Virus record (IMG/VR): IMGVR_UViG_3300007734_000738
Location: 1 to 61,230 of that record
Direction: 5' to 3' (one strand)
Source: a virus
DNA: 61,230 nucleotides
The position numbers were made by a program, and so were the translations under genes. Shown here piece after piece: positions 14,855 through 24,414 of the stretch. The notes beneath the pieces are model-generated. The model had not been told where the DNA came from. It saw only the letters and a program-made list of their open reading frames with translations, and did not search any database. Numbering within the stretch: the stretch's first letter is position 1; every line of letters starts with the position of its first letter.

Positions 14855-15748
14855 ATGGAGATCACAGACCTGAAGGTGGAGACGAAGGAGCCAAGCGCCG
14901 AAGACGAAGCCGCGGCCTTTGCGTCGGGGTATGGAGAGACGATCGAAGAACCTACGGTGACGGCCTCGCCGGTTATCGAGACCGTCACCCAGACACCGGT
15001 CGTGCAGGAGACCGTGATTCCCGTTGACGCCCCGGCCACGATCTCAGACGCGCAGTTCAAAGAGTTACTCGCCAAGGTTGGATCGATTGATGAGATTCGA
15101 TCGGCTGTCGAGAAACTCCGCGGCGACGCATTTGGGAAAGTAGGTGGACTCGAACGGACCCTCAAATCCCTTCAGGACTCGACCCCGATTGGTCAACCGA
15201 TCGAGGTGTCCGCATCAGATCTCGCAGAGTTGGAAGCCGAATTTCCTGGGTTGAATCTCGGTCCCAGTTTAGCCAAAGGACTCACACGAGTCTTGAGCAA
15301 GATGAAAGGCGCCGGTGCCCCAAGTCTGACGCGCGACGAGATGGCGGCAGAACTGGATGCGCGGGCGCAACGCGATGACATCGCACGCCAAGAGGAACAC
15401 AAACAGATCGCGTTCGAACGACTGACCGATCTCCATGAAGATTGGCAAGAAGTGGTCGGTCCTGCCAACAGCACGACCGAGTTCCGCACCTGGCTCAAGA
15501 AGGAAGGTGCGGAGAAAGAAGCGGCGTTCTTGAATTCATGGGATCCTCGGCATATTGCGAAAGTGGTCACGAGTTTCAAGGAGCGTACACGCACACCGGC
15601 AGGAGGGAAGCCCCCCGTAGTAGCGGTGAATACCAGAAGTCAACGATTGGCGGAAGCCGTCCCGGCTAAAGGCGGGGGCATGGCTCCAGCCAAATCTAAA
15701 CAAAGCGAAGATGAAGCCGCCTTTGAAGCCGGCTTTGCCACACGATAA
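14855..15748 (+). CDS. Putative capsid scaffolding protein (297 aa)
   Basis: Acidic disordered N-terminus (MEITDLKVETKEPSAEDEAA), central helices with LLAKVGSIDEIRSAVEKLR and a charged coiled coil, and a basic C-terminal tail ending KQSEDEAAFEAGFATR. Composition and location directly before the major capsid gene are those of an internal scaffolding protein that guides procapsid assembly and leaves before packaging. No protease motif is visible. Confidence 0.75.
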   Translation: MEITDLKVETKEPSAEDEAAAFASGYGETIEEPTVTASPVIETVTQTPVVQETVIPVDAPATISDAQFKELLAKVGSIDEIRSAVEKLRGDAFGKVGGLERTLKSLQDSTPIGQPIEVSASDLAELEAEFPGLNLGPSLAKGLTRVLSKMKGAGAPSLTRDEMAAELDARAQRDDIARQEEHKQIAFERLTDLHEDWQEVVGPANSTTEFRTWLKKEGAEKEAAFLNSWDPRHIAKVVTSFKERTRTPAGGKPPVVAVNTRSQRLAEAVPAKGGGMAPAKSKQSEDEAAFEAGFATR

Positions 15749-15765
15749 ACAAGGAGTCGTCTATC

Positions 15766-16824
15766 ATGCAGACTTTTTCACTCAGTACCGCCCGTATCGC
15801 CAAGTATAAAGGCGAGATTCTGGCTCATGCTGTCCCGATGGAAGTGCTTGGTCGCCAGGGCCGGCAGGTGCGTCGGATGCCCAAGAACGCCAGTGACACG
15901 TATGTGGCCCGTCGGTTTCTCCCCTACGGGGCGACCGCGGCGTCCCCGAACACCTTCTACGCGAACGGCACCGGCGATCGAGGGAACGTGATCGTGCAGG
16001 CCCATCAGACGCAGGACGGCGTCACGCCGAATCCGGATACGATCACCCCGCAGGATAGTCAGGTGGTCATTCAGCAGTATTCCTGCTTGTATGGTTTTAC
16101 CGATAAAACCTACAATCTCTACGAGGATGACATCCCCGAGGAGATGATCAAGCAGGTCGGCGAACGCGTCACGTTGGTCAACGAGTTGATCAACTGGGGT
16201 GTCTTGCGCAGTTGCACCAATCAGTATTACGGCGGCACGGGCACTACGTTGGCCACGGTCAACGGCGGGATTACGCTGGGATTCTTGCGGAAGATCGCGA
16301 AGAGTCTCCAGGCCAATCACGCGAAGCCGGTGAATTCTGTGTTGAAAGCGAGCGGCTCCTACGGGACGTCCCCGGTGCCGGCTGGCTTCACGATGTTCAT
16401 TCATACGGATGCGGAACCGGATGTGCGTGACGTGCCCGGCTTCATCCCCGCCGAGAAGTATGCCAGCGGCACGCCGATGGAACACGAGATCGGCATGATC
16501 GAACGCACGCGTATCATCACCTCCCCGGATCTGCCGTCCTTCCAGGATGGCGGCGCCGCGATCGGTGCCACGGGGTTGTACAGCACGACCGGCACGTCGA
16601 TCGACGTCTATCCGTTTGTGGTCATCGCGCAGGATGCCTGGAGTCAGATTGCCGTGCGCGGGATGGAATCCTTGGCCCCGACCTACTTGCCTCCGGGTCT
16701 GCCCAGCAAGTCGGATCCGTTCGGTCAGAGAGGGTACGCCGGCACCATTTGGTGGAAGGCGGCCATGGTTGAAAACAACGGTTGGATGGCAGTCGGCAAC
16801 GTCGGCCTGAAGACCCTGGCCTAA
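15766..16824 (+). CDS. Major capsid protein, N4-gp56 family
   Basis: ATG 15766 follows AAGGAGTCGTCTATC. The 352-residue product has the N4-gp56 family pattern: SDTYVARRFLPYG, PDTITPQDSQVVIQQYSCLY, TDKTYNLYEDDIPEEM, then TMFIHTDAEPDVRDVPGFIP and WWKAAMVENNGWMAVGNVGL. It has the HK97-like fold in this family and forms the icosahedral shell. Confidence 0.92.
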   Translation: MQTFSLSTARIAKYKGEILAHAVPMEVLGRQGRQVRRMPKNASDTYVARRFLPYGATAASPNTFYANGTGDRGNVIVQAHQTQDGVTPNPDTITPQDSQVVIQQYSCLYGFTDKTYNLYEDDIPEEMIKQVGERVTLVNELINWGVLRSCTNQYYGGTGTTLATVNGGITLGFLRKIAKSLQANHAKPVNSVLKASGSYGTSPVPAGFTMFIHTDAEPDVRDVPGFIPAEKYASGTPMEHEIGMIERTRIITSPDLPSFQDGGAAIGATGLYSTTGTSIDVYPFVVIAQDAWSQIAVRGMESLAPTYLPPGLPSKSDPFGQRGYAGTIWWKAAMVENNGWMAVGNVGLKTLA

Positions 16825-16858
16825 ACCCGACACGGATCGCCTGAAAGGAACGGTTTCC

Positions 16859-17359
16859 ATGATTGATACCATCACACGGTTTGTGCAAGCTCTCCCGGAC
16901 ATGCCGGGTAAGATGCACCTCATTACGCTGTTCAAAGCGTTGGGAGATCGTCTCTCTAGCCAGCCCCTCGCCACGGCGGGGCTGGTGATCAAGGCAGGTG
17001 GCGGGGTACTAACCAAGATTGGCGCCACCCCCTACTATGGCGTCGCCAATGGGAAGTTGGTCACCATCGCCGCCGCGACGGATATGCCGGCCCTGACGGG
17101 TCTAGTCATTACCGCCGCGTCGTTTAACGTCGCCTGTTTCTTTGTCGACTCGGCGTCGGTTGTGACCGTCGCGTTCGGCACGGAAGGCACGACACTCGGC
17201 AAGGTCGTGTTCCCGACATTCCCTGAAAACAAAGCGTTGGTGGGATTGCTCATCATCACGCACAGTTCCACATTCACGGGCGGAACGACCGCCTTGGATA
17301 CGGCGACCACCGTCTATGTTAGCCCGGTGGGGCCGTGTGATCCGACCGTGTTGATTTAA
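16859..17359 (+). CDS. Putative head decoration/structural protein, paralog A (166 aa)
   Basis: After a helical start (MIDTITRFVQALPDMPGKMH) the protein becomes beta-rich with TPYYGVANGKLVTIAAATDM and a conserved-looking FPTFPENKALVGLLIITHSS. The next gene shows a similar plan, so the two look like tandem duplicates. Location after the capsid gene suggests a decoration or cement role. Confidence 0.6.
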   Translation: MIDTITRFVQALPDMPGKMHLITLFKALGDRLSSQPLATAGLVIKAGGGVLTKIGATPYYGVANGKLVTIAAATDMPALTGLVITAASFNVACFFVDSASVVTVAFGTEGTTLGKVVFPTFPENKALVGLLIITHSSTFTGGTTALDTATTVYVSPVGPCDPTVLI

Positions 17360-17387
17360 CACATTCGCATACGAAGGAGATCGAGAT

Positions 17388-17894
17388 ATGGATAATCTGA
17401 TGTTACGAGGGGCCGCCTTTACCACCACGAGTGGATTGCTGACGGCGACCGGTGCGGTCACGACCTATGACACGACCGCGACGATCAACTACGTCATCGA
17501 TGGCGTGATCTTGCAGAAGACCGCCATCACGACGGGTGCTACGGTGACGCTCGACTACATCACGGGGGTCGCATTCCCGGCCTTGGTCGGTGGCGCCAGC
17601 GTCGCCAACACACCGGGACACGGTTGCGTCGTGGTCTGGGGTCTCATCGGCGGGACCGTGAAGTGTATGATGGGTCCGCACGAGAGTTTGGATATGCAGG
17701 GCAACTTCGTGCGTGCTCCGCAGTTCCCGGCCGTTCCGGAAAACGTGGCCGTTTTCGCCTATCAGGTCCTCAAGGCCGGAGCCACCGCTTCCGCGACCGC
17801 GATCGTGTTCGGCACCGCGAACTGGAACGCCACGGGCTTTACGAACGCGATCAAGAATTGCGCGTATCTGCCGGCGCGTCCGCAGGTCGCCTAA
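17388..17894 (+). CDS. Putative head decoration/structural protein, paralog B (168 aa)
   Basis: AAGGAGATCGAGAT precedes ATG 17388. The order of blocks matches paralog A: TTATGAVTTYDTTATINYVI and then FPAVPENVAVFAYQVLKAGA, followed by an Asn-rich turn. High Ala, Thr and Val content and absence of charged helices point to a virion surface protein. A strong hairpin follows the stop. Confidence 0.6.
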   Translation: MDNLMLRGAAFTTTSGLLTATGAVTTYDTTATINYVIDGVILQKTAITTGATVTLDYITGVAFPALVGGASVANTPGHGCVVVWGLIGGTVKCMMGPHESLDMQGNFVRAPQFPAVPENVAVFAYQVLKAGATASATAIVFGTANWNATGFTNAIKNCAYLPARPQVA

Positions 17895-17908
17895 CATCCC
17901 GTCTCACT

Positions 17909-17934
17909 GAGAGGGGCTCTTCGGAGCCCCTCTC
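17909..17934 (+). terminator. Hairpin after the capsid-decoration genes
   Basis: A perfect 11-bp stem GAGAGGGGCTC/GAGCCCCTCTC with a UUCG tetraloop, 12 bp after the paralog B stop. There is no T-run, so it may act as an mRNA 3'-end stabiliser or partial terminator that boosts capsid mRNA relative to downstream tail mRNA. Confidence 0.6.
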
Positions 17935-17956
17935 CTCATCCCCTACGGAGGTTTCT

Positions 17957-18532
17957 ATGTCCGAGACTGAAACGGTACCTGTCAGTGAACCCATCGTGCG
18001 TCGAGGTCGCCCCGCCGGGAAACTGAAACGCTTGTCCGAACTCGATAGTCGCAGCGTCGAGATTCCGAAGAAAGAAACCCTCGTCATGCCCCCGATTGAC
18101 GAAGCGGTGGAACGCGAGTCCCTTATCGTCACCTCGGAAACGCCCCTCCTCAACGATGAGTTGGAGAAGTTGGCGTTCGCCGAAGAGCCGGTCACCATCC
18201 TCATTCATCGTTCCGGGGAAAAGTTTGCCCCACGGTCGACCGACTATATCGCGGTCAACGGAAAGGGCGCCGAAATGCTTTTCAAGAACGGCTGGATCTC
18301 GATCGGGTATCTCCCGCGTGGACAGTCGTTGATCACGAAACGGAAATATGTGGAAGTCTTGGCGCGATCCAAAATGGATCATATCACGACTACCGTGATC
18401 GAACGGGACAACGAAGATCCCCAGAATCTGGTGGAATTTTCCACCGTCTCGACCGCGGCGTTCAGTATCATTCATGACGCGAATCCTCGTGGGGCGGAAT
18501 GGCTCGGGCAATTGCTCAGGCAGCAAGGCTAA
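17957..18532 (+). CDS. Hypothetical virion-region protein (191 aa)
   Basis: I chose ATG 17957 for its ACGGAGGTTTCT leader; the upstream in-frame extension overlaps paralog B. The first 70 residues are charged and likely disordered (VRRGRPAGKLKRLSELDSRS). A compact C-terminal part follows (VTILIHRSGEKFAPRSTDYI and onward). Not recognised; likely a minor head or connector protein by location. Confidence 0.6.
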   Translation: MSETETVPVSEPIVRRGRPAGKLKRLSELDSRSVEIPKKETLVMPPIDEAVERESLIVTSETPLLNDELEKLAFAEEPVTILIHRSGEKFAPRSTDYIAVNGKGAEMLFKNGWISIGYLPRGQSLITKRKYVEVLARSKMDHITTTVIERDNEDPQNLVEFSTVSTAAFSIIHDANPRGAEWLGQLLRQQG

Positions 18533-18535
18533 GGC

Positions 18536-19240
18536 GTGTCCATTCTCAACCCGTCCACGTTTCTGGAACTGACCCAGCGACTTTCGCAGGAATGCCAGAT
18601 CGCCGGGTCAGGTCCCACAACGGTCGTCAACGCCTCGGGTCAGGCGTTCGATCTGTTCGCGTGGATCAGTCAAGCATCGAAAGAAATCGACGAACTACAT
18701 GAAGACTGGGGGTATCTCCTCGTCCACCCCGGTGTCGCCTTTGCCACGATTGCGGGCCAACAACTCTATACCCCCGCCCAATGCGGGGTGACAGCCGGTG
18801 AGGTCGGACTCTGGAAACGGGATACCTTTCGCAATTATCTCTCGACGACCGGGTATGCGTCCGAAATCGAGATGGCCTATCACGATTACGATACCTGGCT
18901 GAGGACGGAGAAAATCGGCGTCCTTCGGACGACCCAAGTGCGTCCGATGGTCTTCACGATCGCGCCTGATAAATCGATCGGCCTTCAATGCCCACTCGCA
19001 GGTTACACGATTATCGGCGATTATTATCGTATTCCATTCGTGCTCGAACTCGACGCGGATGTCCCCCTGATTCCGCAACGCTACCGGATGGCCATCGTCT
19101 ATCGCGCGATGATGGCGTATGCCACGGAAGAAAACGCTCCGGAGATTTACAATGAAGGGGAACGGAACTACCAGAAGATCCTCGCGAATATGTTCCGGAC
19201 CCAACTGACACAAATTAGTAGCGGGGGAGCACTCGCCTAA
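18536..19240 (+). CDS. Putative head-tail adaptor (234 aa)
   Basis: The GTG start (reads MSILNPSTFLELTQRLSQEC) overlaps the upstream end closely. The N-terminal block followed by ASGQAFDLFAWISQASKEID and ELHEDWGYLL resembles adaptor proteins of SU10-like and related podoviruses, which dock under the portal. The C-terminal helix (RYRMAIVYRAMMAYATEENA) is typical of such connectors. The stop overlaps the next ATG. Confidence 0.65.
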   Translation: MSILNPSTFLELTQRLSQECQIAGSGPTTVVNASGQAFDLFAWISQASKEIDELHEDWGYLLVHPGVAFATIAGQQLYTPAQCGVTAGEVGLWKRDTFRNYLSTTGYASEIEMAYHDYDTWLRTEKIGVLRTTQVRPMVFTIAPDKSIGLQCPLAGYTIIGDYYRIPFVLELDADVPLIPQRYRMAIVYRAMMAYATEENAPEIYNEGERNYQKILANMFRTQLTQISSGGALA

Positions 19241-21318
19241 TGCCTGTCCCTGTCGGTCGTCATGTACGTCAGCCGGTTCACTACGACGTCGTGAAGATGC
19301 TCGGCGGATGGGATCAACTGACTCCGACCCTCTCACTTGGTCCTGGCGCGCTTCGTGACGTCACGAATTTTGAACTTTCCGCGCTCCCTGGAGGTGGTTA
19401 TAGCCGCATCGCCGGGTATGAGCGCGTTGACGGACGCCCTCGTCCGACCGATGCGTCGTACGGTGTCGTACAACTCGTCGCGTTTATCAACGTACCCACC
19501 ATCGGACAAACACTCACTGGATTTACCTCCGCCGCGACGGGCGTCATTATCGCACTCGGAGGTAACTATCTCGTGTTGTCGAAAGTCACGGGGACGTTTA
19601 CGTCAACCGAGGTCGTCAAAGTCGGCGCCACCACGATCGGAACCGCAACGCCGACTACTTCTATCTTTACACCAATTCAAGACGCGCAATATACTCAGGC
19701 TGCAGCCGATCTCTATCGAGCCGACATTGGCATCGTCCCCGGATCCGGCCCCGTACGAGGCGTGGTCGGACTCACCGTCTCGGGCGTTGAGAAGGTCTTT
19801 GCCTTTCGCAACAATGCGGGTGGGACCGCCGTCGATATCTACCAGGCCTCAACCGGTGGGTGGACGCTCGTCCCTCTGTTCTACGAAATTACTTTCACGG
19901 CGGGTGCTGCCGCGGTTCCTGCCGATGGCGCCACGCTGACACAAGGGGGTGTCACCGCAACGGTCAAACGCGTCTGTCTACAAGTCGGCGCTTGGACCGG
20001 TGCAGGCACGGGACGACTCGTGATCACCGCACCGAGCGGGGGAAATTTTGCTGCGGGAGCGGCGACCTTGACGGGTGGCGCGACCTGCACGCTCAGTGGG
20101 ATTCAAACCGCCATCACGATCGCCCCCGGAGGCACCTATGAGTTTGCCACCGGAAATCTTGTGGGGCAGGCAGAGACCGTCCGTATTTATGGATGCGACG
20201 GCATCAATCGGGGTTTCGAATTTGACGGTGTCACCTACGCGCCAATCACGACGGGCACCTCGACGGATGTGCCGTCTCATGTGGCCGTCCATCAAAAGCA
20301 AATCTTTTTCGCGTTTCGGAGTTCGGTGATTCATTGCGGCCCCGGTACGCCGTTCATCTGGACAGCCGGTGGTGGAGCCAGTGAAATCGCGGTTGGCAAT
20401 ACGATCACCAACTTCTTGACTCAACCTGGTTCGACCACCTCGGCTGCGCTTGGGATTACCACGCTCGACAATTATCATACGCTCTACGGAACAGGGGTCG
20501 CAAATTGGACGCTGGTGGGCCTGAACGCAGGCACCGGTGGCATTGCGCGTACGGCGCAATTGCTCAATCAAGGTTATTGGCTCGACGATCCTGGCGTGAT
20601 CAATCTGAGGACTACCCAGAATTTTGGTAACTTTACTACGTCGTCGATTACCCAACATTTGAATACGTTCGTCACGAGTCAACGATCACTGGTAAATAGT
20701 TCCACGGTGCATCATGGAAAAAGTCAATATCGTCTGTACTTCTCAGATGGGCAAGGACTCTACCTCACCGTCGCGAACGGTAAGTTCCTCGGGGCAACGA
20801 AAGTCGCCTTCCCTGACGCGCTCTATTGTACGCGATCGGTCGAACGATCGGACTTCTCCGAACGGATCTATGCAGGAGCCAATAGTTCAGGATACGTCTA
20901 TGAACTCGATCGAGGCTCCTCATTCGACGGCGCGGCGATTGAGGCGTCACTAGTATTCAATTGGAACGCGTCCCGTTCCCCTCGCATGGTGAAGCGGTAT
21001 CGAAAGTTGAGTCTCGAACTGCAAGGAAATTTTTACGCGTCGATCAGTGTCGGGTACAGTTTAGGATATACTACACCTGAGCGATTACAAGCCTCGCCGG
21101 CTGCCTACGATTCGGGATTCTCAGGTGTGCCGCGTTGGGATAGTTTTGTGTGGGATGCCTTTACGTGGGACGGGACGACCTTGTCACCAACCGAAATTGA
21201 ACTCCGTGGCAGCGCGGAAAACATTCAGCTCACCCTCTCCTGTGGCACGAATTATATTCAACCCTTTACTGTGAATTCGGCGATCTACAATCTCAGCGGT
21301 CGACGAGGAGTGCGTTAA
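19240..21318 (+). CDS. Putative tail nozzle/stabilization protein (692 aa)
   Basis: The order portal, capsid, adaptor, then a long beta-rich protein with repeated short strands fits the nozzle (P22 gp10-like) position. Recognisable blocks are GALRDVTNFELSALPGGGYS near the N-terminus, a central Thr/Gly-rich insertion (about residues 85-290), HQKQIFFAFRSSVIHCGPGT, and a C-terminal SPTEIELRGSAENIQLTLSC. It would form the lower tail ring. Family assignment is by context. Confidence 0.65.
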   Translation: MPVPVGRHVRQPVHYDVVKMLGGWDQLTPTLSLGPGALRDVTNFELSALPGGGYSRIAGYERVDGRPRPTDASYGVVQLVAFINVPTIGQTLTGFTSAATGVIIALGGNYLVLSKVTGTFTSTEVVKVGATTIGTATPTTSIFTPIQDAQYTQAAADLYRADIGIVPGSGPVRGVVGLTVSGVEKVFAFRNNAGGTAVDIYQASTGGWTLVPLFYEITFTAGAAAVPADGATLTQGGVTATVKRVCLQVGAWTGAGTGRLVITAPSGGNFAAGAATLTGGATCTLSGIQTAITIAPGGTYEFATGNLVGQAETVRIYGCDGINRGFEFDGVTYAPITTGTSTDVPSHVAVHQKQIFFAFRSSVIHCGPGTPFIWTAGGGASEIAVGNTITNFLTQPGSTTSAALGITTLDNYHTLYGTGVANWTLVGLNAGTGGIARTAQLLNQGYWLDDPGVINLRTTQNFGNFTTSSITQHLNTFVTSQRSLVNSSTVHHGKSQYRLYFSDGQGLYLTVANGKFLGATKVAFPDALYCTRSVERSDFSERIYAGANSSGYVYELDRGSSFDGAAIEASLVFNWNASRSPRMVKRYRKLSLELQGNFYASISVGYSLGYTTPERLQASPAAYDSGFSGVPRWDSFVWDAFTWDGTTLSPTEIELRGSAENIQLTLSCGTNYIQPFTVNSAIYNLSGRRGVR

Positions 21319-22770
21319 ATGAATAGTTATTACAATCACGGAGGGGTACCGGCCACGGGTGCAGCCGGGGCGTCTGCCACCATGCGCGCCGAATTTGACG
21401 CCATCGCGTCCGGATTTGCCTTACTCCCGACCTTGTCCGGATTCGGCAACAAAGCCGTCGTCGTGAACGCAGGAGGCACGGCCCTGACGGCCACGTTAGG
21501 CTCGTTGGCGTTGGGGGGAGATCTCACGGTCTCTGGTGCGTCTGCCCTCACCTTCACGACGACGGGTGTCACCAACGTCACATTCCCTACTACGGGGCTG
21601 CTCGCCACCACCTCGAATCATCTCGGCGCGTTCGCGGTCACGACGTCCTCCCAACTCGCGGGTGTGATCTCCGATGAAACGGGAAGCGGGGCACTCGTCT
21701 TTGCGACGAGCCCAACACTCGTCACGCCCATTCTTGGCACACCAACATCGGGCACGCTTACCAATTGCACCGGCCTTCCTGTGGCCGGAGTGATTGGAGC
21801 CGTTCCAAGCGCAGGCGGCAATCTCACGGGCGGACTCAACGAGGCGAAAACCACGGTGGCCTCGGCGACCACGCCGGACATTTTTGCGCTGACGGTTGGC
21901 AATTACGTGGACTACACCGGCACCGTGAGCTGCACGGGATTCGCAGCGGCACCGGCGGCTGGTGCAATGAGAGAGTTGCGGTGCGCGGGTGCGGCTCCGT
22001 TTGTCGCGGGCGCGAACATGCTGATTGACGGCTACGCCAGTGGGGAGACCTTCACGGCGACCGCTGATGATCGAGTAATCGTGCGGGCCGAAACCACGAC
22101 GCAGTTTCGATTGACGATCCGCAAGCGCAATGCGAAATCCATCAACGCCAGCTTGCCATTTGTGGTGGCAGGCGGGACGGCTGACGCGATCACGGCCAAT
22201 TTCACGCCAGACTTGGTTTTGGCAGACCAGCCGATCTTTGCCCTCGTCATGGGGGCGGCCAATGCCACGACCACACCGACCCTCGCCGTAGATGGTGGCA
22301 CGGCAAGAACCATTGTCAAAAAAGGTGGTTCTGCGCTGCTAGCAGGGGATATTCCTGGTGCATTGGCTGTGTGTATTTTTAAGTACAACCTCGCCAATAC
22401 ACGGTTTGAACTACTCAATCCAGCCGCAACCGTAAGCGGCACCCTCACGGCAGGCACGACGAATACGAAAAACCCCGTGGTGTTCAGCACTCAAACTACA
22501 GCGGCTCACGGTCTAGGTGCTACGCCGACCCATTACAATAAATACCTAGAATGTATTACGACAGAACATGGGTATGCTGTCGGGGATCGTATCGATATGC
22601 CAGGGCAAGATGCAAACGGCACCTATGGGATTAGCGTCAGCGCGAATGCGACGAACACCTACATCTCTATCGCGGGGGGGATTGTAGTTGTCCCTCTCGC
22701 AGGTGGCAGCCCCCAGGCGATTACCGCAGCAAATTGGAAGGCAGTTGTCGTGCCGTACAAGATTGCATAA
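21319..22770 (+). CDS. Tail fibre/spike-type protein (483 aa)
   Basis: The start abuts the nozzle stop. A short helical N-terminus (MNSYYNHGGVPATGAAGASA, ATMRAEFDAIASGFALLPTL) is typical of phage fibre attachment regions. It is followed by low-complexity Thr/Ala/Gly beta repeats (LVTPILGTPTSGTLTNCTGL is a common fibre repeat). It probably carries or is the host receptor-binding appendage. Confidence 0.75.
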   Translation: MNSYYNHGGVPATGAAGASATMRAEFDAIASGFALLPTLSGFGNKAVVVNAGGTALTATLGSLALGGDLTVSGASALTFTTTGVTNVTFPTTGLLATTSNHLGAFAVTTSSQLAGVISDETGSGALVFATSPTLVTPILGTPTSGTLTNCTGLPVAGVIGAVPSAGGNLTGGLNEAKTTVASATTPDIFALTVGNYVDYTGTVSCTGFAAAPAAGAMRELRCAGAAPFVAGANMLIDGYASGETFTATADDRVIVRAETTTQFRLTIRKRNAKSINASLPFVVAGGTADAITANFTPDLVLADQPIFALVMGAANATTTPTLAVDGGTARTIVKKGGSALLAGDIPGALAVCIFKYNLANTRFELLNPAATVSGTLTAGTTNTKNPVVFSTQTTAAHGLGATPTHYNKYLECITTEHGYAVGDRIDMPGQDANGTYGISVSANATNTYISIAGGIVVVPLAGGSPQAITAANWKAVVVPYKIA

Positions 22771-22778
22771 GGAGAATG

Positions 22779-23240
22779 ATGTATCGCACATATTTTGATG
22801 CCGTCACTGGCCAGTATCTCGGTAGTTGGAATTGGCCCGCAACTGATGAACAAACTAGCCATCCATCACTAGCAGGGCATCCGTGGCAAGACGGGCAGGT
22901 GGGCGGATCGGGGTATCGGCTCGATCTCTCGACGGGCAGCCTTGAACTAATTCCCGTCGTGCCCGCGCCGAACTGGGACCAATTCCTCACGGATGCCTAT
23001 ACCGGCTGCCTCGCGGTGGCCACAGGTACGCCGGAGGCACGGTTGATCGAGGTCTCTCGGCGCATGGATCAATACCCCTCATTCGTCACGGCGGCACAGC
23101 GCGAAAATTTGCCCCTGCTCCAGGTGGTGATTGGGCGGGCGCATGCGGACTACCTCGTTGATGCCTCGACCGGGATCTCGCCTGAGATGGAATCGGCCAT
23201 CCAGGCCGCGCTGGTGGCGAATCATCTGGTGCTGTCATAG
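22779..23240 (+). CDS. Fibre-associated hypothetical protein (153 aa)
   Basis: GGAG lies 4 bp before ATG 22779. The N-terminus (MYRTYFDAVTGQYLGSWNWP) with GQVGGSGYRLDLSTGSLELI resembles short proteins downstream of fibre genes that act as fibre assembly or tip partners. The C-terminal half is helical. Function not established. Confidence 0.6.
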   Translation: MYRTYFDAVTGQYLGSWNWPATDEQTSHPSLAGHPWQDGQVGGSGYRLDLSTGSLELIPVVPAPNWDQFLTDAYTGCLAVATGTPEARLIEVSRRMDQYPSFVTAAQRENLPLLQVVIGRAHADYLVDASTGISPEMESAIQAALVANHLVLS

Positions 23241-23249
23241 GAGCATCCC

Positions 23250-23423
23250 ATGGCCCAATGTAACGATTGTAAATTCTGGAAAGAACAGAGCGAACGTACC
23301 CTCCCCCATAGCGGCATCTGCCGACGGAATATCCCTACGGTGGTCCCGAACGAATCGGCACCGGGGCGCTATCCGGTCTGCCTTGAAGACTGGTGGTGCG
23401 GGGAATATCAAGTCTCCGTCTAG
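23250..23423 (+). CDS. Small zinc-finger-like protein (57 aa)
   Basis: ATG 23250 follows ATAGGAGCATCCC. Four or more cysteines are spaced as CNDCKFW, GICRR, YPVCLED and WWCGEYQ, which suggests a small metal-binding knuckle. Similar tiny proteins occur in phage tail regions; no function is known to me. Confidence 0.6.
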   Translation: MAQCNDCKFWKEQSERTLPHSGICRRNIPTVVPNESAPGRYPVCLEDWWCGEYQVSV

Positions 23424-23466
23424 GTACGACACTATGCTACACTGAAACGACGGAGAGAACACGACG

Positions 23467-24414
23467 ATGCCGACCGATCCATTCACTGATCCCACGACGA
23501 CCACCAACCCGCCAGGTATTAGCGGCGGACTGGTCAATAACCCGCCGGTGGCCACACTTCAGCCGGCTCCGACTGCGCCGTCCTATAGCACCACACCGGC
23601 TGTGGCGACGGGCTATGCACCCACACCGTACGTCGTGCCGGATAACGGGACGGTGCAGGAACGTGTGAAGAACATCGTCGGAGAAGACTCCGCGCTCATG
23701 CAGCAGGCCAAGCAACGGTCGACGCAAGAGATGCAGCAACGCGGTCTGGTGAATTCGAGTCTCGCCGTCGGCGCTGGGGAGCAAGCGGTCATCGCACAGG
23801 CGCTGCCTATGGCCCAGCAAGACGCGCAGACCTACGCCAATGCGGCGACGAACACGGCGAACCAGCAAAACGCTGCATCACAGTTTACGGCCGGTGCACA
23901 GAACACCGTCGCTCTTACCAACGCGCAGCAGGCAAATGCCGCCAGTGCCAATAACCAGCAGGCTGCCGTCCAATTGACGAATACCCAGATGCAGCGTGAG
24001 GCTCAAGTGGCCCTCGCCAATCTTGATACACAGACCCGTTTGGCGCTCAGTACGATGGACACCCAAACGCGCCAACTGTTGCAAACGAATCAGGGTGCAT
24101 CCAATGCGTATGTACAGGCCGTCACCAATATCTCGAACATCACGACGAGTAACACGATGAGCCAGGAGGCGAAAGATCGTGCCGTCGCCAGTCAGGTCAA
24201 TCTTCTCCGCGAACAACTTCGAACATTGAGCGGAATTGCCACCACCTCACCGCCTGAGATCGCGGGATTGAATCTTGGCAGTTATTTTGATCAAGAAGTT
24301 CTCGCCCCGGTTGTGAATACCGTTGTAGGACCCTCCGGCACGATCACGTACACCGGCGCGGGCGGGGTTCAATATGCGACGCAGGAAGATGCCAATCGTT
24401 CGTTGGGTCAGTAA
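23467..24414 (+). CDS. Putative internal (ejection) protein, Ala/Gln/Asn-rich (315 aa)
   Basis: A Pro/Thr-rich disordered start is followed by a long helical section very rich in Ala, Gln, Asn and Thr (NAANQQ/TQMQREAQVALANLDT type) with hardly any Cys or Trp. Such low-complexity helical proteins encoded between fibre genes and the giant virion protein are typical of ejection proteins stored in the capsid of podoviruses. Confidence 0.6.
   Translation: MPTDPFTDPTTTTNPPGISGGLVNNPPVATLQPAPTAPSYSTTPAVATGYAPTPYVVPDNGTVQERVKNIVGEDSALMQQAKQRSTQEMQQRGLVNSSLAVGAGEQAVIAQALPMAQQDAQTYANAATNTANQQNAASQFTAGAQNTVALTNAQQANAASANNQQAAVQLTNTQMQREAQVALANLDTQTRLALSTMDTQTRQLLQTNQGASNAYVQAVTNISNITTSNTMSQEAKDRAVASQVNLLREQLRTLSGIATTSPPEIAGLNLGSYFDQEVLAPVVNTVVGPSGTITYTGAGGVQYATQEDANRSLGQ

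Noticed and set aside
15778-17028. A 416-codon leftward frame opposite the capsid gene
   Set aside because: It covers the N4-gp56 capsid gene in antisense, has no recognisable domain and has the low-complexity content of a shadow frame. Contrast with the antisense HNH in the terminase intein, which has motifs, a start site and a -10 box.
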